The notes below the pieces were generated by a model, which worked only from the letters and a program-made list of their open reading frames with translations, ran no database searches and was not told the origin of the DNA. A program made the translations under genes and the position numbers. From Sphingopyxis sp. H050 (lineage in GTDB: Bacteria > Pseudomonadota > Alphaproteobacteria > Sphingomonadales > Sphingomonadaceae), in assembly GCF_001468265.1 (NCBI RefSeq), contig NZ_LNRZ01000003.1, positions 496,001 through 560,000 on the forward strand: a stretch of 64,000 bases of DNA, written 5' to 3'. Positions within the stretch are counted from its first letter, which is position 1, and each line of letters opens with the position of its first letter. This document shows positions 9,268 through 18,022 of the stretch, in pieces.

Positions 9268-10539
9268 CTATTCTTTCAGGGCCACCGCAGGTCCCGCCGC
9301 GCCGCCCGTCACCGGCGGCAACTCGCCCAGGTCGAGCCAGCGTGTGTCGGCGCGCCCGTGATAGCTGTCGATCGCCGCGAACGGGATGCGGAAGGGAAAG
9401 CCCCAGTCGCTGTTCCACAGCGCGACGACGCCCGTCCGGGTCGCAGGCTCGAAAATCATCGTCGCGCGATAGCCCGACACCGCGCCCGAATGGCCGGCGA
9501 GCCGGCGTCCGTCATAGGTGAAATTGCGCCACCCGAGCGCATAGGAGGCGTCGCTGTTCGCCTGTCGCAGGCTGCTGCCATAGAGGCGTTCGGTGCGCAC
9601 GCGCGGCTGATGCGCCAGTCGCAACACCGCGGCGGGCACCACATCGGGGCGCTTCCCCATCATCGCCTGCATCCATTTCGCGAAATCCACGATGTCGCTT
9701 TCGACCCCCGCCGCGGCCGGAACGCGCCAATAGGCCTCCTTGAGCGGGCGGACCTGCGTGCCGCGGTGCGGCTTCGCCCAATCCTTCGCATCCGTCAGAT
9801 GCGCCATCCCATAGCCCGCGCTGACCATGCCGAGCGGGCGGAAAAAGCGATCCTCGACTGCGTCGGCGAACGGCTCGTTCGCCGCGATCGCCAATATCTC
9901 GCTCGCGGCGTCGAAGGCGATATTCTGATAGGTGTGACAGGTGCCGGGCTCGCATTGCAGCGGCGCGAGCGCCAGGCTGGCGCGCAGCAGCTGCGGGCTC
10001 TGCCCATCCTCCAGCCTCTCGTCATAGGCATTCTTGGTGAGGCCGGTGCGCTGCGCGAGCACATCCTCCAGCGTGACGCGCTCCTCGGCCCCGCCGGGCA
10101 GGCGAAGCGTCGTCCTCGACTGGCCGATCGGCCGCTTCAGATCGACCGCCCCGTCGGTCGCCAGCGCGGCGGCCAGCGTGCCCGTTGCGGTCTTGGAGAC
10201 CGAGGCCCAACGAAACAGCGTCTGCAACGTCACCGGCGCGCCGCTCGCCTTGTCGGCGACGCCATAGGTGCGGACAAAGCGCAGCTCGCCATCCTCGACC
10301 ACCGCGACCGCCAGCCCCGCCATCTCGGGCCGCTCTGCCAAGGCCGTCAGCTGCTGGTCGAGCGCGCGATAGTCGATCCGCCCGCGCCATTCGCCCGGCT
10401 TGTCGGGCAGGTTTTCGGGCGGCTTGAACGGGATCGTGACGCTGGCCAGCGTGCGGCCTTCCCCCAGCGCATGGAAACCGAACCAGCCGGCAAGCCCCAG
10501 CGCGATACCCGCGACGAGGCAGACGACAACCCGCTTCAT
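9268..10539 (-). CDS. Serine hydrolase, class C beta-lactamase/PBP fold
   Basis: 423 residues from MKRVVVCLVAGIALGLAGW, an N-terminal membrane anchor or signal. The catalytic Ser-x-x-Lys is SVSK (113-116) within FRWASVSKTATGT, and the third box appears as GHSGAVSGYRATM. The middle Tyr box is less clear. The family (beta-lactamase-related, esterase/DD-peptidase-like) acts in the periplasm on peptides or esters; there is no evidence that this one gives drug resistance. A longer frame upstream (9 residues) is possible but lacks support. It lies 10 bases before scoB on the same strand. Confidence 0.85.
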   Translation of the reverse strand: MKRVVVCLVAGIALGLAGWFGFHALGEGRTLASVTIPFKPPENLPDKPGEWRGRIDYRALDQQLTALAERPEMAGLAVAVVEDGELRFVRTYGVADKASGAPVTLQTLFRWASVSKTATGTLAAALATDGAVDLKRPIGQSRTTLRLPGGAEERVTLEDVLAQRTGLTKNAYDERLEDGQSPQLLRASLALAPLQCEPGTCHTYQNIAFDAASEILAIAANEPFADAVEDRFFRPLGMVSAGYGMAHLTDAKDWAKPHRGTQVRPLKEAYWRVPAAAGVESDIVDFAKWMQAMMGKRPDVVPAAVLRLAHQPRVRTERLYGSSLRQANSDASYALGWRNFTYDGRRLAGHSGAVSGYRATMIFEPATRTGVVALWNSDWGFPFRIPFAAIDSYHGRADTRWLDLGELPPVTGGAAGPAVALKE

Positions 10540-10549
10540 CGACCTTGGT

Positions 10550-11191
10550 TTAGATGGCGACCTCATAATTGGCCGTCGTCTTAGCCGCGACTTCCTCCGC
10601 CGTCACCCCCGGTGCGAGCTCGATCAGCCGAAACGGGCTGTCGTGATCGTCGCGCTTGAACACCGCCAGGTCGGTGATGATCATGTCGACCACATTCTTG
10701 CCGGTCAGCGGCAACGTGCATTCGGGGATGAATTTCGGGCTGCCGTCCTTGGCGACATGCTCCATCACGACGATGATCTTCTTGACCCCGGCGACCAGGT
10801 CCATCGCGCCGCCCATGCCCTTGATCATCTTGCCGGGGATCATCCAGTTGGCGATGTCGCCATTCTCGGCAATCTCCATCGCCCCAAGCACGGTCAGGTC
10901 GATATGCCCGCCGCGAATCATCGCAAAGCTGTCCGACGAACTGAAATAGGCCGACTGCGGCACTTCGCTGATCGTCTGCTTGCCCGCATTGATCAGGTCG
11001 GCGTCTTCTTCGCCCTCGAAGGGGAAGGGGCCGATGCCGAGCATGCCATTCTCCGACTGGAGCGTCACCGTCATCCCCGCGGGGATATGGTTCGCGACCA
11101 GCGTCGGGATACCGATGCCCAGATTGACGTAATAGCCGTCCTGCAGTTCCTTCGCGGCGCGCGCCGCCATGTCATCACGCGTCCAGGCCAT
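10550..11191 (-). CDS. scoB: CoA-transferase subunit B (3-oxoacid type)
   Basis: 213 residues. Family I CoA-transferase beta subunit. The catalytic glutamate lies in [12 protein letters not shown] (Glu47), and [13 protein letters not shown] and GGAMDLVAG follow as usual. With ScoA it moves CoA from succinyl-CoA to acetoacetate (or a related 3-oxoacid). Its start shares one base with the stop of an inserted acid-phosphatase gene (TAATG), so translation is coupled through that gene. Close relatives act on 3-oxoadipate, so the exact acid is uncertain. Confidence 0.92.
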   Translation of the reverse strand: MAWTRDDMAARAAKELQDGYYVNLGIGIPTLVANHIPAGMTVTLQSENGMLGIGPFPFEGEEDADLINAGKQTISEVPQSAYFSSSDSFAMIRGGHIDLTVLGAMEIAENGDIANWMIPGKMIKGMGGAMDLVAGVKKIIVVMEHVAKDGSPKFIPECTLPLTGKNVVDMIITDLAVFKRDDHDSPFRLIELAPGVTAEEVAAKTTANYEVAI

Positions 11192-12063
11192 TATTTCGGC
11201 TCCCAATTTTTGTCGGAGGGGAAAATGTCGCCCCAGCCCATCTTTTCCCATGGGCCATAGACGGGGTTGGGGAACAGGAACCAACCCTTGTCCCAAAGCG
11301 CAGCTGCGCCCGCGCTCGTTGCGAGCGCCATGCGCTGCGCCGCGGGCAGATCCTTGACGTTGAACTGCTGGCTGAAATCGCCGAGCTGGTCGCCCGCCAG
11401 GATGATCACGCAATATTTCGACGCGATGGCGGCGCGGCGTCCGTCCTTGCTCGATCCGCCGGCGTCGTCGCCCATCAGGAACAAGGTCTCGCCATGCTTG
11501 AACTCGCCGAGCCCCGCGGCGCGCAGCGTATCCTCGCTGCCCTTGGCATTGGCGGCGCTGCGGTTGGTGTTGGCGATGACGGTGATCCCCGCGGCGCGGA
11601 GCCGCGCCACCATCTCGACCGTGCCGGGCATTGCGACCGCCTTGCCCGCGCCGGTCTTTTCCCACTGGTCCCAGATTTTGGGATCGAAGGCCGTGCCCTT
11701 TTCGGCGAAGTAACGCATCGGGCCGAGGTTCCAGATCAGCGTCTCGTCCGCATCGAAGACGGCCGCGTAGGGCTTGGTCCCGCACGGCTCGAATGCGGGC
11801 GCATCCACGCCCGCGCCCGGGGCGAGGACGACGCTGTCCTGCGGCCGCTGCTTGACCCGCCAGACGCCATAGTCGGCGATCCGCGCATTGGTCGCGCGAA
11901 CGGCCACGGCGGCTTCGGGCGAGCCGTAAAGATATTGCAGTGCGACGGGCGGCTTGGCGGCTTCGGGCGCAGCAGCTGGAAGCGGCGGCGTTGACGCGAC
12001 CTCAGCCGGCGCGCTCGCGCAGCCTGCCAGCAGCGCGGTCGCTCCGATAGCGAAGCGACGCAT
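11191..12063 (-). CDS. Lipoprotein HAD acid phosphatase, 5'-nucleotidase e(P4) type
   Basis: 290 residues. The signal ends in a lipobox LLAGC (Cys15), so it should be a lipid-anchored envelope protein. The HAD nucleophile motif [10 protein letters not shown] (103-112) and the later [12 protein letters not shown] and [13 protein letters not shown] boxes match class B/e(P4)-type acid phosphatases, which dephosphorylate nucleotides outside the cytoplasm. Oddly it lies between scoA and scoB with one-base stop/start overlaps on both sides (12063 and 11191), so it is translated within a cytosolic CoA-transferase operon. A Pro/Ala-rich linker occupies about 20-40. Confidence 0.9.
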   Translation of the reverse strand: MRRFAIGATALLAGCASAPAEVASTPPLPAAAPEAAKPPVALQYLYGSPEAAVAVRATNARIADYGVWRVKQRPQDSVVLAPGAGVDAPAFEPCGTKPYAAVFDADETLIWNLGPMRYFAEKGTAFDPKIWDQWEKTGAGKAVAMPGTVEMVARLRAAGITVIANTNRSAANAKGSEDTLRAAGLGEFKHGETLFLMGDDAGGSSKDGRRAAIASKYCVIILAGDQLGDFSQQFNVKDLPAAQRMALATSAGAAALWDKGWFLFPNPVYGPWEKMGWGDIFPSDKNWEPK

Positions 12064-12770
12064 CACGCCGCCTCGCGCGGGCGCGTCGTGCGGAACTCGA
12101 TCTTCTTGTCGTAGGGCGCGCCGACGATCATCCGCTTCACATAGATGCCGGGCAGGTGGATGCTGTCGGGGTCGAGGCTGCCGGTCGGCACGATTTCCTC
12201 GACCTCGGCGACGCAGATCTTCGCCGCGGTCGCCATCGGCTGGTTGAAGTTGCGCGCGGTCTTGCGGAAGATGAGGTTGCCGCTCTCGTCGGCCTTCCAC
12301 CCCTTGATGATCGCCAGGTCGGCAAAGATGCCGCGCTCCAGGATATAATCCTGCCCGTTGAAAGTCTTCACTTCCTTGCCCTCGGCGACCAGCGTGCCGA
12401 CGCCGGTCTTGGTGTAGAAGCCCGGAATGCCCGCGCCGCCCGCGCGGCAGCGTTCGGCGAGCGTGCCCTGCGGACAGAATTCGACCTCGAGCTCGCCCGC
12501 CAGATATTGCCGCTCGAACTCCTTGTTCTCGCCGACATAGGAGCTGATCATCTTCTTGACCTGCCGCGTGCGGAGCAGCTTGCCAAGGCCCTCGCCGTCG
12601 ATCCCGGCGTTGTTGCTGGCGATGGTCAGGTCCTTGGTGCCCGCGTCGCGGATCGCGTCGATCAGCCGTTCGGGAATGCCGCACAGGCCGAACCCGCCGG
12701 CGCAGATATGCATGCCGTCGAACAGGAGGCCGTCCAGCGCGGCGGCGGCGTCGGGGTAGGTTTTCTTCAT
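12063..12770 (-). CDS. scoA: CoA-transferase subunit A (3-oxoacid type)
   Basis: 235 residues. Alpha subunit of the family I CoA-transferase. Recognisable are [13 protein letters not shown] (about 22-34), [13 protein letters not shown] and the [21 protein letters not shown] segment. It is the first gene of scoA-phosphatase-scoB; its stop shares one base with the phosphatase start (TGATG). About 100 bases upstream separate it from the HAD gene on the same strand. Confidence 0.93.
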   Translation of the reverse strand: MKKTYPDAAAALDGLLFDGMHICAGGFGLCGIPERLIDAIRDAGTKDLTIASNNAGIDGEGLGKLLRTRQVKKMISSYVGENKEFERQYLAGELEVEFCPQGTLAERCRAGGAGIPGFYTKTGVGTLVAEGKEVKTFNGQDYILERGIFADLAIIKGWKADESGNLIFRKTARNFNQPMATAAKICVAEVEEIVPTGSLDPDSIHLPGIYVKRMIVGAPYDKKIEFRTTRPREAA

Positions 12771-12873
12771 GTCCGCGGGCCCTTTTCGCTTGGGCTGCCG
12801 TAACGGCAGGAGAGTGCGTCTGCGCGATAGTGAATGGGCTCGAAGGGGTCAACCGCGACCCCGCCCCCCGGCG

Positions 12874-13533
12874 TCAGGGCAGGGCGATTTTCAGCGCCGC
12901 CGACAGATCGGCGAGCGCCTGGTCGCCGCTCGTAACCTTGATCGCGTGCATGCCGAGCTGGCTCGCGGGTTTGCAGTTGATGCCGAGGTCGTCGAGATAG
13001 ATGCACTCGGCCGGTTCGACGCCCAGCGCCTCGCACATCATTTCGTAAATTCGCGGGTCGGGCTTGCGCACCCCCGCCTTGCTCGATTCGATGACGTGCG
13101 CAAAGCGCGCCATGATGTCGGCGACCTCGATTGCGGCCTCCGGGCTGCGCTTCATCCCGGCGCCGCGGATGCCCATCTTGCCGCCGGGGACATTGTTCGT
13201 GATGCACGCGATGGTGACGCCGCGCTCCTTCAGCGTGTCGAGCGCCGCGACCATCGCCGGGCGGACCGCGCCCGCGATCACCGCCAGCACCGCCTCGCCT
13301 TCCAGCTCATGCCCCAGCGCACGCGCCTCCTCGGCGAACAGGCTGTCGAAGGCGGCGGCGTCGATCTCGGCGCGCTCGAACTTCGCCCAGGCGTTGTTGT
13401 CGGGGTCGGCGGCATTGACGCGGCGCACGAAATCGCGCGGCAGCCCGCGCTCCTCCTCGAGGCGATTGAAGGCCTCGAACGGCGACGCCGTGATGACGCC
13501 GCCGAAGTCGAAGATAACGGTCGTGTAAGTCAT
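12874..13533 (-). CDS. HAD-superfamily hydrolase, type IA
   Basis: 219 residues. The nucleophile box is FDFGGV (Asp9), the second box CITNNVPGG, the Lys is in SKAGVRKPDPRIYEMM and the acidic box is IYLDDLGINCKPA. The C1 cap is helical. The sequence resembles the phosphatase domain found in soluble epoxide hydrolases and ACAD10-like proteins, often met next to acyl-CoA metabolism genes, in keeping with the CoA-transferase operon downstream. The substrate is unknown. Confidence 0.85.
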   Translation of the reverse strand: MTYTTVIFDFGGVITASPFEAFNRLEEERGLPRDFVRRVNAADPDNNAWAKFERAEIDAAAFDSLFAEEARALGHELEGEAVLAVIAGAVRPAMVAALDTLKERGVTIACITNNVPGGKMGIRGAGMKRSPEAAIEVADIMARFAHVIESSKAGVRKPDPRIYEMMCEALGVEPAECIYLDDLGINCKPASQLGMHAIKVTSGDQALADLSAALKIALP

Positions 13534-13549
13534 GGTGGAGAAGGAAATC

Positions 13550-13951
13550 CTATTTCGAGGGCGGCGTCGCGACGCGGTTGCCCGACCAGCTCGCGTCGTC
13601 GATCGTCAGGTCGAGCCGGTCGGGCGAGCGCACCGTGTCGATCAGGAAGACATGGGGCCCGCTCGCGGCGAGGATCGCGTCCATCGCCTTTTCCAGGGGA
13701 ATGGTCACGGTCGGAAGGCGCGCATAGCTCGACTTCACTTCCACCTTGTTCGGCCCGACGCGCGTCACCGTGATCGTCACGCCGTTCTTCGACGATCCGC
13801 GGGCGTCGGAGATGACGTCGCCCTTGTAGGTCCCGGCCACGCGGTCCGCGAGGTCGGCCTTGCGCGGCGCGGTCGCGGGTTTGGTTTCGGCATAAGCGGC
13901 GGCGGGCAACAGCAGCGCGGCCGCGACGGCAAAGGAAAGCGAACGAAACAT
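13550..13951 (-). CDS. Secreted hypothetical protein
   Basis: 133 residues with a clear Sec signal (MFRSLSFAVAAALLLPAAAYA, cut after about residue 21). The mature part of ~110 residues is probably mostly beta strand: it opens with VAGTYKGDVISDARGSS and has regularly alternating Val/Thr/Ile stretches, suggesting a small periplasmic beta-sandwich or lipocalin-like fold. I recognise no family. It lies 16 bases before the HAD gene and 21 bases after the DUF2855 gene on the same strand, so it is likely in their operon. Confidence 0.65.
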   Translation of the reverse strand: MFRSLSFAVAAALLLPAAAYAETKPATAPRKADLADRVAGTYKGDVISDARGSSKNGVTITVTRVGPNKVEVKSSYARLPTVTIPLEKAMDAILAASGPHVFLIDTVRSPDRLDLTIDDASWSGNRVATPPSK

Positions 13952-13972
13952 ATCTGGTCCTTTCGGGGCTGG

Positions 13973-15094
13973 TCAGGGTTCGACAATGATCCCTGCCTTG
14001 GGATCGGCGCGACCCGACAGCATTTCCTTGTAAGCATCCAGCGCGGCCTTGCCGCCGCTACGTTTGTCGATCCGCGCCAGGCGCGGCGCGACCTCCATGA
14101 AGCCCAGCCACGCCTCGGCGATCTTCTGCCCGAATGCGGCGCCGCCCCAGTCGGCGATCCGCTTCTGGCTGCGGCCGGGGGCGAAGAAGCCCTGCCGTGC
14201 GGGGCCGGGCAGCCCTTCGACATCGGCCTGCGCATCCCAGTGCGATTTGCCGACGATGATCGACGCCTTGAGCTGGCCGCCGAAATGGCTGTGGACGCTG
14301 CGCGTCACCGCGCCATTGCCCGCCATGTCGACCAGCGCCGAGGGCGTCCCGGCGCTCAGCGTCATGATCTGATCATAGCTGATGACGCGGTCGTAGATAT
14401 TTTGCGCGGCGAGCGCGTCGACATTGGCGGCGCTGGTGAGGCCGACGATTTCGGGCCGCGGCTCGGGCCGCTGTTTCAGCGAAAAGCCAAGGCCGATCGC
14501 GGTCTTGCTCGATGCGCTTGCGATCAGGATCTGGTCGGCGCCATAATCGCCTTCGTCCTCGAACTGGTCGGCGATCAGCCAGCCGGTCAGGAACAGCGGA
14601 CGGAAAACGGGCCAATAATCGTGGTCGGCGGCGCGATAGTCGTGCAGCGCGTCGATCCGCTGGTAATTGTTGTAGATGGGCGGCAGCGTGGTGCGCCGCG
14701 GCGTCACGTCGGTGAAACCGCCGGGTCCGACCTTGCCCGCGGTCAGCACCGCATCGCTTGCCATGGGATAATAGCCATAGAAGCGGTCGCCCGGCGCGAT
14801 GCCCTCGGCCGCGCTCCCGGTCACCGTCGCGAAGCCCCAGACCGGCAGGCGTCCCGGCGCGCCCCGCTCGGCAAAGAAATCCCAATAGCCTTGGTCGTTG
14901 CCATCCTTATCCGGGCCGAAGAGGCCGGCGGGCTTGCCGAACACCGCATAGGTGATGTTGTTGGCGGTCATCGCATAGCTGTCGACGCGCACGCGCACCT
15001 CCCCCGCCGCGAGCGGCGCATCGGTGTCTTCGATCAAATGGGCTTGCGTGATATCGTCGCGATCGATGTCGATCGCCCAGCTGCTTGCATTCAT
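13973..15094 (-). CDS. DUF2855 family protein (MDR-like)
   Basis: 373 residues from MNASSWAIDIDRDD. It matches the DUF2855 family: an N-terminal segment reminiscent of quinone reductases (GEVRVRVDSYAMTANNITYAVFG), GDRFYGYYPMASDAVL and FLTGWLIADQF, then ILIASASSKTAIGL where a nucleotide-binding loop would be. The family is related to medium-chain reductases but has no established reaction. Longer frames upstream are out of register with homologues. It is the first gene of a minus-strand run towards the HAD hydrolase and is divergent from the DUF488 gene. Confidence 0.8.
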   Translation of the reverse strand: MNASSWAIDIDRDDITQAHLIEDTDAPLAAGEVRVRVDSYAMTANNITYAVFGKPAGLFGPDKDGNDQGYWDFFAERGAPGRLPVWGFATVTGSAAEGIAPGDRFYGYYPMASDAVLTAGKVGPGGFTDVTPRRTTLPPIYNNYQRIDALHDYRAADHDYWPVFRPLFLTGWLIADQFEDEGDYGADQILIASASSKTAIGLGFSLKQRPEPRPEIVGLTSAANVDALAAQNIYDRVISYDQIMTLSAGTPSALVDMAGNGAVTRSVHSHFGGQLKASIIVGKSHWDAQADVEGLPGPARQGFFAPGRSQKRIADWGGAAFGQKIAEAWLGFMEVAPRLARIDKRSGGKAALDAYKEMLSGRADPKAGIIVEP

Positions 15095-15151
15095 GTGCGG
15101 ACCCCTCCGGCTGTCTTGCCCGCGAGTGCGGGATGGCCGATACTCATACAG

Positions 15152-15541
15152 ATGGCGTCGCCCCTGACAATCGCGGTCAAGCGCATTCACGAACCGCCCG
15201 GTCCCGGCGACGGCGCGCGCTTCCTGGTCGACCGGCTGTGGCCGCGCGGCGTGTCGAAGGAAAAGGCCGCGCTCGCGGCGTGGCTGAAGCCGCTGTCGCC
15301 GAGCGACGCCTTGCGCAAACGATACCATGGCGAAACCGCCGAATCGGATGCCGCCTGGGACGCCTTCCGCCTCGACTATTTCGCCGAACTCGACACCGGC
15401 GGCGAGGAGGTGAAGGCGGCGCTGTTCGTTCTCGACGCTGCAGCAGGCGCGGGGCCGGTGACCTTGCTCTATGCGGCGAAGAGCGAGGAGCGGAACAATG
15501 CGCTCGCGCTGCGCGAATGGCTGGCGCGGCGGTCCCTTTGA
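15152..15541 (+). CDS. DUF488 family protein
   Basis: 129 residues from MASPLTIAVKRIHEPPGPGD. The family core is visible: RFLVDRLWPRGVSKEKAAL, WLKPLSPSDALRKRYHG and VTLLYAAKSEERNNALALREWL. DUF488 proteins are small cytosolic proteins of unknown reaction. The start is chosen because the very long frame that covers it is a shadow of DUF2855 and others on the opposite strand. It is divergent from DUF2855 with 57 bases between starts. Confidence 0.85.
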   Translation: MASPLTIAVKRIHEPPGPGDGARFLVDRLWPRGVSKEKAALAAWLKPLSPSDALRKRYHGETAESDAAWDAFRLDYFAELDTGGEEVKAALFVLDAAAGAGPVTLLYAAKSEERNNALALREWLARRSL

Positions 15542-15542
15542 C

Positions 15543-15665
15543 CGTCATCCCGGCGAAGGCCGCGATCTCGCCGGTGCGTCAGGGTGCAAGGTCGGGATTC
15601 CGGCCTTCAGCCAAGGCTGAAGTCTATCCTGAGCGCCTGCCAGGGCGGTCGAAAGGACGGAATGA
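15543..15665. repeat. Dispersed inverted repeat, family F, with a shared sub-element
   Basis: It begins CGTCATCCCGGCGAAGGCCG and contains GGTCGGGATTCCGGCC, a pattern also seen at 59172-59244. The portion at 15625-15653 (TATCCTGAGCGCC...GTCGAA) recurs at 44064-44091 inside a family A copy. It begins at the DUF488 stop and faces the end of the VIT gene, so it lies between converging genes. Confidence 0.6.
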
Positions 15666-15681
15666 CAGAGAGGGTGTTGGG

Positions 15682-16371
15682 TCAACCCACCGTCGTTCCC
15701 AGCAGCGACCCGATCGCGATCGTCGCCGCCATCGCCATCGCGCCCCAGAAGGTCACGCGCACGACCGGGCGCAGCATCGGCGCGTTGCCCGCCCATGCGC
15801 CGAACGCACCGAGCAGCGCAAGGAAGAGCAGCGACGCCGCCGACACCGTCCACGGCAAGGAGGGGCCGCTATCGAGGAACACCGTCGCCAGCGGCAACGC
15901 CGCGCCCATGGTAAAGCTTGCGGCCGAAGCCGCGGCCGCCTGAATCGGTCGTGCCGCCGCCGCATCGGTCATCCCCAACTCGTCGCGCAGGTGCGTGTCG
16001 AGTGCGTCGTGTTCGGTCAGTTGCACCGCGACCTGCTCGGCGAGCGCGCGGTCGAGTCCGCGCTGCTCGTAAATCTGCGTCAGCTCTTCCAGCTCGAATT
16101 CGGGATCGGCGGCAAGGTGGCGCTTCTCCAGCTCGACGTCCGATTTCTCGGCGTCGAGCTGCGAGCTTACCGACACATATTCGCCCGCCGCCATCGACAT
16201 GGCTCCCGCGACGAGGCCGGCGGTGCCGGTGACGAGAATCGCCGACTGCGACGTCCCCGCCGCGGCGACCCCCGCGATCAGGCTCGCGGTCGAAACGATC
16301 CCGTCGTTGGCGCCGAGGATCGCGGCGCGCAGCCATCCGATGCGGGTGACGGCATGGGTCTCTTCATGCAT
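15682..16371 (-). CDS. VIT1/CCC1-family transporter (Fe2+/Mn2+)
   Basis: 229 residues. An integral membrane protein of the VIT family. The N-terminus MHEETHAVTRIGWLRAAILGANDGIVSTASLIAG holds the acidic/His metal site and the characteristic first helix; five hydrophobic helices are visible (about 20-40, 45-65, 148-168, 175-195, 205-228). A cytosolic acidic helical segment lies between helices 2 and 3 (VSSQLDAEKSDVELEKRHL). Family members move Fe2+ or Mn2+ out of the cytosol. No Fur-like box was recognised. It is followed upstream by a toxin-antitoxin pair on the same strand. Confidence 0.88.
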   Translation of the reverse strand: MHEETHAVTRIGWLRAAILGANDGIVSTASLIAGVAAAGTSQSAILVTGTAGLVAGAMSMAAGEYVSVSSQLDAEKSDVELEKRHLAADPEFELEELTQIYEQRGLDRALAEQVAVQLTEHDALDTHLRDELGMTDAAAARPIQAAAASAASFTMGAALPLATVFLDSGPSLPWTVSAASLLFLALLGAFGAWAGNAPMLRPVVRVTFWGAMAMAATIAIGSLLGTTVG

Positions 16372-16381
16372 CGCGGCATTC

Positions 16382-16768
16382 CTACCAAAAGCGGATGACG
16401 CCGAACTGGTCGAACAGCTTCTCGTTGGATACCAGCGAATATTGCTCGATCTGCGATTGGGCGATCAATATGCGATCGAAGGGATCACGATGCTCGAAAG
16501 GCAAAAGGCCTGCCAAGCTGGCGTGTGCGACCGAAATGGGCAGTTGCTTGAAGCCGAAGCCCGTGATGACTTCCTCGAATCGTTCGGCGAGTTCATTAGC
16601 GCCTTCCAGCTTGCCGATCCGGAATTTGATCGCCACCTCGATCGCGGACACCGCGCTGATCCAGACATGATTATCCGGGTCCTCGATAGCGACGCGCACG
16701 GTTTCCGGCAGCCGTGCGGGTTCATTGGCAGCCCAGATCAGCGCGTGCGTATCGAGCAACAGGTTCAT
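16382..16768 (-). CDS. PIN-domain toxin, VapC family
   Basis: 128 residues. PIN ribonuclease fold: LLDTHALIWAANE (Asp6), AVSAIEVAIKFRIGKL with the conserved Glu, and HRDPFDRILIAQS with the third acidic residue. VapC-type toxins cleave tRNA or rRNA when free of their antitoxin. It starts 6 bases after the antitoxin stop, so the two genes are one transcript. All acidic residues seem intact, so it is likely functional. Confidence 0.88.
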   Translation of the reverse strand: MNLLLDTHALIWAANEPARLPETVRVAIEDPDNHVWISAVSAIEVAIKFRIGKLEGANELAERFEEVITGFGFKQLPISVAHASLAGLLPFEHRDPFDRILIAQSQIEQYSLVSNEKLFDQFGVIRFW

Positions 16769-16774
16769 CGCGCG

Positions 16775-17023
16775 TCAGTTGCCGCTTTCGCCGTTCCAAA
16801 GCACCAGGTCCTCCTCGGGAAGCGGGTCCCAAAACCCCTTGTCGAGATCAATCTTCCCTTTCAGCGTCCCCAGGACGCGCTTCGCCTTGGGCGGTTCCTT
16901 CACCGGCATCAGCTTGACCACCGGCTCCTTCCCGCGCGCGATCGTGACCTCTTCGCCCGCGAGGACGCGGGCAATCAGGCGCGACAGATTGGTCTTCGCT
17001 TCATGGATCGTCACGATCGTCAT
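16775..17023 (-). CDS. Antitoxin, Phd/YefM family
   Basis: 82 residues. The N-terminus MTIVTIHEAKTNLSRLIARV is the classic DNA-binding Phd/prevent-host-death motif, followed by GEEVTIARGKEPVVKLMPV; the C-terminal ~35 residues (Trp/Leu/Asp-rich) would clamp the PIN toxin. It pairs with the downstream VapC-like gene. The palindromes directly upstream (17027-17059) are the likely operator. Base composition is somewhat less GC-rich just upstream than in the flanks, consistent with an acquired module. Confidence 0.88.
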   Translation of the reverse strand: MTIVTIHEAKTNLSRLIARVLAGEEVTIARGKEPVVKLMPVKEPPKAKRVLGTLKGKIDLDKGFWDPLPEEDLVLWNGESGN

Positions 17024-17026
17024 GTC

Positions 17027-17059
17027 AGCTAAATTAGCTAAGCCGGTTAGCTAAGTCAA
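17027..17059 (-). promoter_or_regulatory. Promoter and palindromic operator of the toxin-antitoxin pair
   Basis: On the minus strand a -35 element TTGACT (17054-17059) is followed after exactly 17 bases by TAATTT (17031-17036). Two copies of the palindrome TTAGCTAA (17047-17054 and 17034-17041) lie in the spacer and over the -10, with a partial third copy at 17027-17032. The antitoxin ATG (17023) starts only 7 bases after the -10, so the message would be nearly leaderless. The -35 overlaps the stop codon of the SMP-30 gene. Confidence 0.65.
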
Positions 17060-17976
17060 TATTGCAGTCGCAGTCCCGGCCGCGCCCAGCGCGTCTTCAC
17101 CAGCCGCCCGCTGCCCGACAGGGTGATATAGGCGTCCTGCATATCGGCGCCACCAAAGGCGATATTGGTGGTGAAGATATCGTCGGTCGCGACGAACTCG
17201 ACCAACTCGCCCTGCGGCGACACCACGCTGATCCCGCACTCGCCGATCGTGGCGACGCAGATATTGCCGCTCGCCTCCATCGCCAGGCTGTCGAAGAATT
17301 TATAGCCCGCAGGGCGATAGAGCGGGATGCCGGGGCCGCCCGGGCCGGCGGCATCGTCGACCTTGCCGGGGGCGATGATGTTGAACTGGGTCAGGCGGCA
17401 GGTGTAGGTTTCGGCCGCGTAAAGCTTCGTACCGTCGGGCGAGAGGCCGATACCGTTGGGGTTATAGCTCGGGAAGATCACTTCCTCGATAAAGCTGCCG
17501 TCGGCCTTGGCATAGAAGATGCCGACGATATCGTGACACCGCTTTTCATAATCGACCTTGCCATGATCGGTGAACCAGAAGCCGCCGTGCGCGTCGAACA
17601 TGATGTCGTTCGGCCCGCGCAGCACGACACCATGATCGCCGGTCTGATACAGCAGCTCAACCGCGCCCGTCTCGATGTCGATGCGCTCGATCCGCCCGCC
17701 CGAATAATCGTCGGCGATGCCGTGCGGGGCGAGGTAGCCGTTCGATTCGACATAGTTGAACCCGCCGTTGTTGCAGCAATACAGCTTGCCGTCGGGACCG
17801 ATCGCCAGGCCGTTGGGGCCGCCGCCGGGGGTGGCGATGACCTCTCTCCGTCCGCCCGGCCAGCACCGCGTGATCCGCCCGGGGGCGATCTCGGTGACGA
17901 TGACGCTGCCATCGTCCATCACGACCGGCCCCTCGGGGAAGCGCAATCCGTCGGCGATCAGTTCAAACTCGGCCAT
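17056..17976 (-). CDS. SMP-30/gluconolactonase/LRE family protein
   Basis: 306 residues from MAEFELIADGLRFPEGPVV. A six-bladed beta-propeller: FPEGP near residue 13, GPNGLAIGPDGKLYCCNN, GPNDIMFDAHGGFWFTDHG, NPNGIGLSPDGTKLYAAET and FFDSLAMEASGNICVA carry the metal-binding Glu, Asn and Asp positions expected of lactonases. It probably hydrolyses a sugar or other lactone; the substrate is not readable. AAGGGAG 7 bases before this ATG supports the start over an upstream Met. It is divergent from the 2OG oxygenase gene with a 46-base gap. Confidence 0.85.
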   Translation of the reverse strand: MAEFELIADGLRFPEGPVVMDDGSVIVTEIAPGRITRCWPGGRREVIATPGGGPNGLAIGPDGKLYCCNNGGFNYVESNGYLAPHGIADDYSGGRIERIDIETGAVELLYQTGDHGVVLRGPNDIMFDAHGGFWFTDHGKVDYEKRCHDIVGIFYAKADGSFIEEVIFPSYNPNGIGLSPDGTKLYAAETYTCRLTQFNIIAPGKVDDAAGPGGPGIPLYRPAGYKFFDSLAMEASGNICVATIGECGISVVSPQGELVEFVATDDIFTTNIAFGGADMQDAYITLSGSGRLVKTRWARPGLRLQY

Positions 17977-18022
17977 CCCCATCTCCCTTGCGTGTGCGCA
18001 CTTGCTGTGCTTTGCGGCCATC

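Noticed and set aside
9268-10539. Serine hydrolase as an antibiotic-resistance beta-lactamase
   Set aside because: SVSK is present, but the family is broad (esterases, peptidases) and no regulator of ampR type or typical YxN box was seen.
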